Positions 43,438-50,607 of a stretch of 64,000 nt of DNA are shown here, one piece after another. Position 1 is the first letter of the stretch. Each line of letters starts with the position of its first letter. Origin of the DNA: Desulfitobacterium metallireducens DSM 15288 (GTDB lineage: Bacteria; Bacillota; Desulfitobacteriia; Desulfitobacteriales; Desulfitobacteriaceae); assembly GCF_000231405.2 (NCBI RefSeq), contig NZ_CP007032.1, forward strand, positions 2,728,001 through 2,792,000, written 5' to 3'. The translations under genes were made by a program, and so were the position numbers. The notes under the pieces were generated by a model. The model was given only the letters and a program-made list of their open reading frames with translations, searched no databases and was not told where the DNA came from.

Positions 43438-43836
43438 TTAAAACTTTTTAACTTGCTTATAGAAAAAGGATCCCAAAGAGAGTCCGAACATCGCCAATAA
43501 GGCAAGTCCCGCGACAACTCCAGCAACAATATAGCCAGCCGATGCCCATCTCAGCTCAAAAAGTACAAAGGAGAGGGTCAATAAAACGACTGTTAATTGA
43601 TTATCAAAACGAGTTAACTCGTATGCTTGCGTTGGAACACGATCAATCCATTGGCTAAAAAAGGGTTTCGCGAAAAGAATGAACAAATTCGCTTTCATAC
43701 CAAAAAGAAGTCCAACCCCTTCAATCAACCATAATATCGCAATAAATAAAGGCAGCTGTTCAAAAAAGGCAAGAATAAAAAAGGCGATAATTCCAGTCTG
43801 ATTTGCTCTGATATAAGGAATGGGGACGTCTTTCAT
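43438..43836 (-). CDS. DUF4395-family membrane protein
   Basis: This 132-residue membrane protein begins with the DUF4395 signature PIPYIRANQTGIIAFF. Two or three further helices follow, with the RFDNQLTVVLLTLSFVLF segment. The family function is unknown; relatives occur near thioredoxin or rhodanese genes. It has its own ribosome site, AAAGGAG, and lies upstream of the RND promoter in a separate unit. Confidence 0.85.
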   Translation of the reverse strand: MKDVPIPYIRANQTGIIAFFILAFFEQLPLFIAILWLIEGVGLLFGMKANLFILFAKPFFSQWIDRVPTQAYELTRFDNQLTVVLLTLSFVLFELRWASAGYIVAGVVAGLALLAMFGLSLGSFFYKQVKKF

Positions 43837-43939
43837 AGCTCGAACTCCTTTTCCAAAGGTTATTTAACCGTATGCAAATAGGCTTATAGCTGCTTATCTG
43901 TTTTGTTAGTGTATTCTTTTTAGACTTTCTTGTCAAACC

Positions 43940-45001
43940 TCACTCGAAAATCGATTCAATAAACGTGGTCCGTTCCTTAACTAAGTCATATTCCTTTGCT
44001 TTGACCTGATTTAAATCTTGGCCCGCGAGTAAGACGCGCACAATCGGGCGCATCGGTAAGCTCTTATTTTGATCGACAACAATTCCAATCTCTCCCGTAT
44101 TGAGCTTAACTGTACACCCCGTGGGATAAGCTGCAATATGTTTTAAAAAGGTAACCACCAAATCATGGGGGAACAACTTGTCTGAGCAACCCATTAAAAT
44201 TTCACAAGCCTCATGAGGCAACATTCGCGTATGTCCCGGTCCGTCATTAACCATATTATCATAGAAGTCAGCGATCCCGACAATCTGGGCCAACTGATGA
44301 ATTCCTTCTCCCTCTAACTTTCGGGGATAACCTGATCCATTCATTCTCTCATGATGTTGAAAAGCGATATGGGCACTTAAAAGATTTAGCTCCCGTTTTG
44401 AACGCAAAATATCGAACCCTAAACTCGTATGAGTTTTATAAAGATCCTCTTCCTTCGTCGTAAACGATTCGCGCTTGCGTAATAGCTCTTTCGGCAGCTT
44501 CACGGTTCCGATATCATGAAACAATGCGCCGATCGCTAAAGCCTCTAAGTTATTTTGATCCAGTCCTAACGCCTTACCTAAGACAATCGAGAGGACACAG
44601 ACGTTGACCGAATGCGCAAAGATTTGATTATCATAGCTCCGCATATCCGTCAAGCTGATAAAAATCTCTTTTTGAAATAGGATATCCTCGATGATATTGT
44701 TCACAGCCTTTTTTACCTTGAAGCCATCAAAGTCTTTCCCCACTTGAACGGCTTGTCCAGAAAACTCTAGGGAGGCCATCGCTTCACGCCGATGTTCCTC
44801 AGTAATCACATCCTCAAGGACGATATCCTTTGTTTCCTCATCATCTACATAGACAATGTTTATCCCCAGGTCTCTTAAGCGCTCAATGTAGGAAGGAGTA
44901 AAAGCAATTCCCCTACCCAGCAAAACGCGACCATCATTAGCGTAGATGGTCCGCCCCAACACATCTCCTTGTTTTAACCGATTGATACTTAACTGGCGCA
45001 C
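43940..45001 (-). CDS. HD-GYP cyclic-di-GMP phosphodiesterase
   Basis: The gene encodes about 353 residues when started at the GTG at 45001, which has GGAAG at 7 bp. An ATG 18 bp upstream has no clear site. The N-terminal 110 residues are a DUF3391-like region (GDVLGRTIYANDGRVLLGRGI, a short beta-rich module). The HD-GYP domain follows, with HSVNVC, GALFHDIGTVKLP (HD pair), HIAFQHHERMNGSGYPRKLEGEGI (HHE...GYP) and VGIADFYDNMV. Metal ligands look complete. The domain hydrolyses c-di-GMP. Its leader contains a c-di-GMP-I riboswitch and a terminator, suggesting that the enzyme level responds to its own substrate. Confidence 0.93.
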   Translation of the reverse strand: MRQLSINRLKQGDVLGRTIYANDGRVLLGRGIAFTPSYIERLRDLGINIVYVDDEETKDIVLEDVITEEHRREAMASLEFSGQAVQVGKDFDGFKVKKAVNNIIEDILFQKEIFISLTDMRSYDNQIFAHSVNVCVLSIVLGKALGLDQNNLEALAIGALFHDIGTVKLPKELLRKRESFTTKEEDLYKTHTSLGFDILRSKRELNLLSAHIAFQHHERMNGSGYPRKLEGEGIHQLAQIVGIADFYDNMVNDGPGHTRMLPHEACEILMGCSDKLFPHDLVVTFLKHIAAYPTGCTVKLNTGEIGIVVDQNKSLPMRPIVRVLLAGQDLNQVKAKEYDLVKERTTFIESIFE

Positions 45002-45072
45002 TAAAAATCTTCCTTTCATGTCATATAAAGCTTCTATCTCGAAATCGTTTCTATCTCAAAATTCCCTCAGAA

Positions 45073-45105
45073 ATAAAAAAATCGCAAGCAACAGGCAGGC
45101 GACAA
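45073..45105 (-). terminator. Expression-platform terminator of the c-di-GMP riboswitch
   Basis: A short stem TCGC/GCGA with an inner GC pair is followed by TTTTTTTATTT on the minus strand (45081-45071), between the aptamer and the HD-GYP gene. Confidence 0.6.
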
Positions 45106-45117
45106 TAGCTCAGTATT

Positions 45118-45212
45118 AAAACGCTTTCGGTGGCTTGGCAGTCATCAGAAGAACTCTGGAAGACCCATAGCTTTGCGTCCTTGGCTTTCGCCAAGTTTGC
45201 TCTTGTCGATGT
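45118..45212 (-). ncRNA. Cyclic-di-GMP-I (GEMM) riboswitch
   Basis: The minus strand contains the family signature in order: AGAGCAAAC, CTTGGCGAAAGCCAAG (a stem capped by a GAAA tetraloop), GGACGCAAAGC, CTATGGGTCT and ATGACTGCCAAGCCACCG. These match the GEMM-I aptamer core, including the A-x-G-C-A-A-A and ACGCAAAGCYA segments. It sits about 115 bp upstream of an HD-GYP gene, with a terminator in between. Confidence 0.93.
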
Positions 45213-45344
45213 CCTATATTTATATAATATCATCAATTTCCAACTTAAAATAGACGTAAAATAGATCAATTCCCATTATTTCGTCATAATAATACTAATT
45301 TCATCAAGTTCCATAATTTATAAGGAACTAAAGCGAAGGAAAAC

Positions 45345-45457
45345 TCCCCAAAAAGACGTATAATTCCTCGAGAGGGCTAGTTTAGGGAGAACTAGTTTTC
45401 CTCTTTCTCATGTAGTTGGTTTCTTTTTGGGGTCCTCGTCAGGAGGACCTTTTTTTT
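45345..45457 (+). ncRNA. Possible small RNA with strong terminator
   Basis: On the plus strand CCCCAAAAAGA (45343-45353) pairs with TCTTTTTGGGG (45422-45432) around an inner hairpin CTAGTT/AACTAG. A rho-independent terminator then follows: GGTCCTC/GAGGACC with a run of eight T (45431-45457). No plus-strand gene lies upstream that could own this terminator. A TATAAT-like box at about 45360 could start a shorter transcript. It matches no RNA family I recognise. Confidence 0.5.
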
Positions 45458-45471
45458 GCCATAGAAAAACG

Positions 45472-45499
45472 AAAGCTCGACCACTTTTGGTCGAGCTTT
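45472..45499. terminator. Terminator after the DUF5667 gene
   Basis: AAAGCTCGACC pairs perfectly with GGTCGAGCTTT across a 6-nt loop. T tracts occur on both strands. Confidence 0.8.
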
Positions 45500-45513
45500 T
45501 TGCTTACCGTTGT

Positions 45514-46602
45514 TTAACGTTCGTTGTCTTCGCTTTCTTGTGCTTTACCAGAATTTTGATTTTTCCCCTTTGAGGCCGCATTTTCTCGCCCTTGTCCGTT
45601 ATTTTCCTTCGGAGCGACTTGTTTTTGTTCGGGTTGCTTTTGTTCTACTTCCTTTTGATTCTGTTCTAACTGTTTATTTTCTACTTCCACTCCGTCATTT
45701 TGCTCTTCAAGTTTTTCTTGTTCAACAAGCTCAGTTTTTTCTTTAGGTTCCGCTTGTTTTAGCTGACCATTCGCATTCGCTTTGCTATTATCCGTTACCG
45801 ACATGGTGGCTACTGATGTATCCGTTGCCACTGTGACAGGCTCCGCTGAATTTACGGCGTCAGATTCAAGACTATTCTGAAGTTCATCCAAAGAATCTTG
45901 TTCTTCTTGCGTTAATTCGCTCGTCTCGACATTTTTAGTCGCTTTTCTCAGCTCTCTAGCAAGTTCGATTTGATCTTTCTTCTCCATCTTGGCGATACTC
46001 TTTTCCATGGACCGAACAATGTTAAGAGCGACTTTTTCCGAGGCCTGAGGAGGCAGTTTATCTAAGAGACCCCCTAACGTTTGAATATTTTGAGCATGGG
46101 ATTGACTCAGGGCTAACTCAAGTTTCTGAGCTGTTTCTGAATCCGTTGCCGTAAGATCGTTTAAAAAAGCTTGGGCTTCAGTTAACTTTTGCGTATAACC
46201 CTCCATGGCTGTTTGCGCCTTTTCAGTATCTCCGCTCTCAATCATGATCTCAGCTTCAGCCATTTTTTCTAAGGATTGCTTCTCTAAGAGCTGTGCCTTT
46301 GCCGCAGGATCGGTTGTTAATATCACTTGAAGCTTAGCGATTAGTTCGGTTAGCCAATAAAAAGGAGAATCAGGGAGAGTCCCCGGGTCCACGATGTCTC
46401 CGTTCGCATCAACCACTGGGTCAAGGCCCGTGCTACTGGTCGTATCTGTCGCACCCGTGGTGCTTGTCGTATCCGTAGTCGCTGTTGTACCTGTAGTCCC
46501 TGTCGTAGCTGTACCATCTACGGCCAAAGCTAATGGAGCACTCAGAGGGAGCGTACAAAGGGATAACGATAATGCAAATGCTAAAGCCTTAATTTTTTTC
46601 AT
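45514..46602 (-). CDS. Exported DUF5667-domain protein with Gln/Glu-rich tail
   Basis: This 362-residue protein starts at the ATG at 46602, with an AAGGAAG site 8 bp upstream. A signal peptide ending near LALA is followed by a Thr/Gly/Ser-rich stretch (ATTGTTGTTATTDTTSTTG). The DUF5667 domain (about 80-230) carries LPDSPFYWLTELIAKLQVIL and helical repeats. The C-terminal third is rich in Gln, Glu, Lys and Asn (QLEQNQKEVEQKQPEQKQ). DUF5667 proteins are exported helical proteins of unknown role. It is transcribed alone, divergent from the TPR/deacetylase gene. Confidence 0.87.
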   Translation of the reverse strand: MKKIKALAFALSLSLCTLPLSAPLALAVDGTATTGTTGTTATTDTTSTTGATDTTSSTGLDPVVDANGDIVDPGTLPDSPFYWLTELIAKLQVILTTDPAAKAQLLEKQSLEKMAEAEIMIESGDTEKAQTAMEGYTQKLTEAQAFLNDLTATDSETAQKLELALSQSHAQNIQTLGGLLDKLPPQASEKVALNIVRSMEKSIAKMEKKDQIELARELRKATKNVETSELTQEEQDSLDELQNSLESDAVNSAEPVTVATDTSVATMSVTDNSKANANGQLKQAEPKEKTELVEQEKLEEQNDGVEVENKQLEQNQKEVEQKQPEQKQVAPKENNGQGRENAASKGKNQNSGKAQESEDNER

Positions 46603-46760
46603 CTTAGCCACTTCCTTTTAAATAACACTTTATTACACTTTTCCTTTATGATGTCATTATAGAACTATAAAATGACTAAAAATACCCTATTTTCGCAAAT
46701 CGGGAGAATAAGCCTAACCAAACAGGACCTTTGGACTATCCCATAATATCCTAACTTATT

Positions 46761-46790
46761 TTGACAAAATGAGGGAAATTAAATTATCAT
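46761..46790 (+). promoter_or_regulatory. Promoter of the TPR/deacetylase gene
   Basis: A perfect TTGACA at 46761-46766 and TATCAT at 46785-46790 are separated by 18 bp, about 40 bp before the GTG start. Confidence 0.6.
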
Positions 46791-46832
46791 ACAATTAGTG
46801 CAATTGATTACATTTGAACCGGAGGAATCCTC

Positions 46833-48257
46833 GTGAAAAAGAAGTCATTCCTGTTAATAACGCTAATAGCGCTACTCAGTATTGTCGTTACCCTAAAATT
46901 TGTAAGCGGATCCTTCTTTAAAAACGATCCCTCTTCAGCCATCTCTGTAGAAGCACAATCAACCGACGTACAAGAAACTAGCGCTTCAATTTCCACTGCG
47001 CAACCCTCTACGGACCCATCAACTCCTCCAGCCTTTACCGAAAATCAGAAAAAAGCCCTCAGTCTATATGACCAAGGGCTTAAACTCTATTATGAGCGGC
47101 AGTTTGTTTCTGCCTTAGACCTCTTTAATGAAGCCTTAACTTTAGACCCAAACTGCTATCAAGCTTTAAATGGCAAAGGAGCAACTTACGCTTTTCAGGG
47201 CCGCACAAACGAGGGAATTGTCTTGATTAAACAAGCCCTTGAGCTGAAACCCGATTTTGTATATGCCCATTTTAACTTAGGCTTAGCCCACGAACTGGCC
47301 GGTCACTGGACTGAGGCGATTGATAGTTACCATGAGGCACTTAAGCTAGATTCCAAAGATGTCTGGAGTTATTACGGCATTGCCAGTATCTACGGCAGGC
47401 AAGGAAATGTCGGAAAAGTCATTGAATATTTAAAGCCCGCTCTTGCGCTCGAACCGGATATTTGCGAAGCTGCTCAAGAGGAAAAAGACTTTGACCCTGT
47501 AAAAGACGATCCACAGTTTCAAGCTTTACTGCAAAATCCTCCCTCGAAGATTTCCCCAGAAACGTTTTCCTCAATGACTTCTCAAGGAACAACAACCCGA
47601 GTCCCCGTTCTCTATTATCATTCCGTTATGGACGAGCCTGGCAACGAATTGCGCATGCCCCCCACAGAATTTGAGAAACAGATGGAGTACTTATCGCAAA
47701 ACGGATATCACGTCATCACTCTCGATCAGCTCTATAATGCCTTCTATAACAAAGGTTCACTCCCCGATAAACCCATTGCCATCACTTTTGACGATGGCTA
47801 TCGCGATAATTTCACCAATGCCTTTCCCATTATGCAAAGATATCATTTCCCCGGAACCGTCTTTATGGTATCAAGCTATATTGACGGAGAAGGTTTTTTA
47901 ACCTCCGATCAGCTCCAACAATTGCAAGCTGCGGGATGGACAATCGGTGGTCATTCAGAGAATCATACCAATTTATCAGAAGTCAGCGCTGAAACTACAA
48001 CAGAAGAGTTAAAAAATTCGCGTGCCATCCTCGAAAGCCTTCTGGGATACCCTCTCAAATACATCGCCTATCCCTTTGGGGGATACGATTCTCATGTAAT
48101 GAAACTGACTCAAGAGGATGGTTATCTAGCAGGCTTCACAACTGCCCGAGGCTGGGCTGACCCAGAATCCAATCCGTATGCGCTCCAACGAATTTATTGT
48201 TATGCCAACATGGGAATTCCCGAACTTGAACGTCGCATAACAAATCCTCAATACTAA
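46833..48257 (+). CDS. Exported TPR and polysaccharide deacetylase protein
   Basis: This 474-residue protein starts at GTG behind GGAGGAA. It has an N-terminal signal or anchor (about 5-27), three to four TPR repeats at about 70-205 (ALSLYDQGLKLYYERQFVSA, AYAFQGRTNEGIVLIKQALE, HFNLGLAHELAGHWTEAI) and a NodB-type deacetylase domain at about 255-470. Active-site motifs are ITFDDGYRDNF (Asp pair) and GGHSENHTNLS (H-x3-H metal ligands). It probably removes N-acetyl groups from peptidoglycan or a surface polysaccharide. The TPR part may bind partners. The combination is uncommon but intact. Confidence 0.92.
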   Translation: MKKKSFLLITLIALLSIVVTLKFVSGSFFKNDPSSAISVEAQSTDVQETSASISTAQPSTDPSTPPAFTENQKKALSLYDQGLKLYYERQFVSALDLFNEALTLDPNCYQALNGKGATYAFQGRTNEGIVLIKQALELKPDFVYAHFNLGLAHELAGHWTEAIDSYHEALKLDSKDVWSYYGIASIYGRQGNVGKVIEYLKPALALEPDICEAAQEEKDFDPVKDDPQFQALLQNPPSKISPETFSSMTSQGTTTRVPVLYYHSVMDEPGNELRMPPTEFEKQMEYLSQNGYHVITLDQLYNAFYNKGSLPDKPIAITFDDGYRDNFTNAFPIMQRYHFPGTVFMVSSYIDGEGFLTSDQLQQLQAAGWTIGGHSENHTNLSEVSAETTTEELKNSRAILESLLGYPLKYIAYPFGGYDSHVMKLTQEDGYLAGFTTARGWADPESNPYALQRIYCYANMGIPELERRITNPQY

Positions 48258-48273
48258 GGTTTGCCTTAGTCCC

Positions 48274-49305
48274 TTATATCAGATAAAAAATAATCCCATA
48301 AAAAGCGACCATAATCACAAGTCCGACAGGAACACCCAACCTTGCCCACTCTTTACTCTGGATATTCAATTTACTCGCCGCAATAATATTAGGAATATTC
48401 CCCGGAATGAGCATACCGCCACTGATTAAGAGTCCGAGCAAAATAGCCATAATCTGATCAAGAGACATCTTATCACTGATCTCCGCTGCCGCTAAAGTCG
48501 CATTATCTAAAATAGCCGAAATCATATTAATCCAGTACAGAATCTGACTGGGTAAACCCAGAATAAATCGATCGATGATCGGTTTGAGCCCTGTCCCCAA
48601 AAAGGTTAAAGCCATCACAAAAAGGTAGATTTTCAAGGCACGTAAAACGACTTCTTTGTAGCTTTCCTCTTCTTGTAAACTTTCTAAACCCAAAGGCTCC
48701 TGTTCCGTACGAATGAAAAAGGCAGCAAACAGACCCAGCGCGATAATCGCCGGAACGATGAGTTCTCCAAAATTACGGAATAAGTACCAGAAGTCGGCAT
48801 GAAGTTTGGAAATGACGATTGTCGCTAGCGGTTCTCCAATCGGCGTTAAAGCAGCCCCTAAGCCAATCGCAAAACAACTAATAATCACGAGAGCAACTTC
48901 ACTGGTGCGATCCAACTTCAGATTGTTGACAATTTCGACCAAAAGCAAAGCCGCAATAATCGCCGTAATTACACTTGACATCAATCCTAAGATAAGGACG
49001 ATTAAAAACATCAATAACCGTGCTGGTACATGGCGTTGAACGCTTTGGATCATATGATTGATCTTTGTTTTAAAGATTTTAAAAATTATACCGAAACCAA
49101 GAACTGCGGCCGTAATCATAATCGGTTCTTCCAAGGCCTTCTTGAATAATTCCAGCGTCATTTGCTGTGAGATCAGAACGGACAAAAGACCCATCACAAA
49201 TAGAAAAAATTCCAGGTTCTGCTCCACTTTTTTTATGGTAAACGGCAAAACCAAAACAAGTAAGATAATCAGTCCCAATCCGCCATACATAAGATTTTCT
49301 GCCAA
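48274..49305 (-). CDS. DUF1646-family membrane transporter
   Basis: The gene encodes 343 residues when started at the TTG at 49305, where AGGAGAGG lies 6 bp upstream. An earlier TTG would abut that site. About ten membrane helices are seen. Family hallmarks are LVLVLPFTIKKVEQNLEFFLF near the start (residues about 16-36), the repeated motif AIGLGAALTPIGEPLATIV, and ISAILDNATLAAAEIS plus LLISGGMLIPGNIPNIIAA later. It belongs to the ion transporter superfamily that includes NhaD/ArsB-type carriers and is thought to move sodium or another cation. A short structured leader precedes it. Confidence 0.88.
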   Translation of the reverse strand: MAENLMYGGLGLIILLVLVLPFTIKKVEQNLEFFLFVMGLLSVLISQQMTLELFKKALEEPIMITAAVLGFGIIFKIFKTKINHMIQSVQRHVPARLLMFLIVLILGLMSSVITAIIAALLLVEIVNNLKLDRTSEVALVIISCFAIGLGAALTPIGEPLATIVISKLHADFWYLFRNFGELIVPAIIALGLFAAFFIRTEQEPLGLESLQEEESYKEVVLRALKIYLFVMALTFLGTGLKPIIDRFILGLPSQILYWINMISAILDNATLAAAEISDKMSLDQIMAILLGLLISGGMLIPGNIPNIIAASKLNIQSKEWARLGVPVGLVIMVAFYGIIFYLI

Positions 49306-49390
49306 AAACAACCTCTCCTATACATCATTCATCTACTGAAAACCCCTCTTCAGCACACCCTAATTATATCACTTAATTCTGAATTTGCTG
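49306..49390 (-). promoter_or_regulatory. Promoter and structured leader of the DUF1646 gene
   Basis: A perfect TATAAT lies at 49368-49363 on the minus strand. The leader of about 50 nt contains a small hairpin, CTGAA (49353-49349) with TTCAG (49340-49336), whose 8-nt loop GAGGGGTT is purine- and G-rich. Then comes the ribosome site. Genes of this family are known to be preceded by sodium riboswitches (the DUF1646 motif), but I cannot confirm that motif here. Confidence 0.4.
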
Positions 49391-49417
49391 TACATAAAAA
49401 TCCACCTAAAAATGCCA

Positions 49418-49462
49418 AAAAAGTCCCTGCCTGATGGTTTTAACATCGGGCAGGGACTTTTT
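49418..49462. terminator. Bidirectional terminator
   Basis: AAAAGTCCCTGCC pairs perfectly with GGCAGGGACTTTT, giving T tracts in both directions. It mainly ends the acetate transporter transcript. Confidence 0.85.
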
Positions 49463-49467
49463 CTATA

Positions 49468-50064
49468 CTATTTTATCCATGGACCCGTAATAGGTAGAAT
49501 CGTTTTCCCATAGGCAGTATTGAGAACCATTGCCGAAGAGAGATAAATTCCTAAGATGCCCGTCATGAGCAACGCATAAGCTGCAATAGGTTTGAAGCTT
49601 CCACCGAGTAAGCCTATATCCATCAAAGCAATGAAAATAATGCCTATTTCTAAAACAACTACCGCTGTAGCCATAATGCTGGTGCCCTTGAAGTAAGCAG
49701 GACACCATAACAGAAGAACTAAGGCAAGACATAACCATGCCCATCCATCAACATGAGTATCGAGAGGAATTGCCCATTGGTTAGCGGCAGCAAAATATTT
49801 AATAAAAAATTCAATTGAACCCGTCAACATGAAGAACGCAGAGAAAAATGTAAAAACATTACCCCCAGTGCTGTTTCCTTCTTTAAGTTCAATAATTCCA
49901 ACGACAATCTGAATAAAAAAGCCACCTAACAGCCAGGCCCCCATCAAGGGTAAGGCCCCTACCGTTACTTTACCGCTTAATAGTGCGTAAAAGATAAAAC
50001 ATGCTACAGCAAGCGCTACGAGACCTGCAGGTGCAGGATTTGCCCATTCCTTTTTCTCTGACAT
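49468..50064 (-). CDS. Acetate uptake transporter (GPR1/FUN34/YaaH family)
   Basis: This 198-residue membrane protein has six helices and the family signature NPAPAGLVALAV near residue 9. TVGALPLMGAWLLGGFFIQI and FTFFSAFFMLTGSIEF follow. These proteins (SatP type) form hexameric channels that pass acetate or succinate with protons. It is transcribed alone with a GAAGGAGG site. It may import acetate for assimilation or release fermentation acetate. Confidence 0.92.
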   Translation of the reverse strand: MSEKKEWANPAPAGLVALAVACFIFYALLSGKVTVGALPLMGAWLLGGFFIQIVVGIIELKEGNSTGGNVFTFFSAFFMLTGSIEFFIKYFAAANQWAIPLDTHVDGWAWLCLALVLLLWCPAYFKGTSIMATAVVVLEIGIIFIALMDIGLLGGSFKPIAAYALLMTGILGIYLSSAMVLNTAYGKTILPITGPWIK

Positions 50065-50276
50065 TTAAACGTCCTCCTTCTCATGCCTCTCCATTAACTA
50101 ATCTCGTTTTTCTAAAGGGATTATTCAGGGGAAGTATTCAAGTGAGTTTGATAATCACCTCCTTCTTATATGTCAGTCGCCTCTAGGATGGGCGAATATA
50201 AATACATAATATATTTAATTTTCTAAATTTTCAATACTTTATAGTTGCCTTTGAAAATTTTTTAATAAATGATCTA

Positions 50277-50305
50277 TTGACAAAATTTACAAATCAATTT
50301 AATAT
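50277..50305 (+). promoter_or_regulatory. Promoter of the cobalamin-riboswitch operon
   Basis: TTGACA (50277-50282) and TAATAT (50300-50305) are separated by 17 bp, about 25 bp upstream of the aptamer. Confidence 0.75.
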
Positions 50306-50329
50306 GGTCTCAATTGAACATCATATTTA

Positions 50330-50476
50330 ATAGGTGCCCGCAAGGGACAATAGGGAACCAGGTTGAATTCCTGGACGGACCCACCACTGTAATTAGATGA
50401 TGAAAATGTGCATTAGCCACTGGGATAACCGGGAAGGCGTACATCGGAGTCTATAAGTCAGGAGACCTGCCTATAA
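50330..50476 (+). ncRNA. Cobalamin riboswitch
   Basis: Conserved segments occur in order: AGGTGCCCGCAAGGG, AATAGGGAACCAGGTTGAAT, CCTGGACGG, CCACCACTGTAATT, then GCCACTGGGATAACCGGGAA, GGCGTACATCGGAGT and AGTCAGGAGACCTGCC (the B12-box region). The aptamer is complete. It lies between a good promoter and a terminator upstream of an ECF transporter, so cobalamin should switch the operon off. The rest of the 50065-50592 gap holds only the two promoters and no gene. Confidence 0.95.
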
Positions 50477-50500
50477 AATATCGCCAAAAGGACAATGGTA

Positions 50501-50536
50501 AAGTTCTAGCTTTTTGATTAAGCTAGAACTTTTTTA
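50501..50536 (+). terminator. Expression-platform terminator of the cobalamin riboswitch
   Basis: A perfect 12-bp stem AAGTTCTAGCTT/AAGCTAGAACTT with a 7-nt loop is followed by TTTTTT. Confidence 0.88.
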
Positions 50537-50607
50537 TATTCTAACTATCTTTTATCTTTTATACTTCTATCTCTTATCTTCTATCTTACTTTTTGAGGTG
50601 TATTGCT

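Noticed and set aside
45051-45269. A 72-codon minus-strand frame over the c-di-GMP riboswitch
   Set aside because: The conserved aptamer explains the sequence; the frame crosses the terminator and has no ribosome site.
50150-50165. A perfect AAGGAGGTGAT on the minus strand upstream of the acetate transporter
   Set aside because: No start codon with a usable frame follows at proper spacing, so it is not evidence for a small gene.
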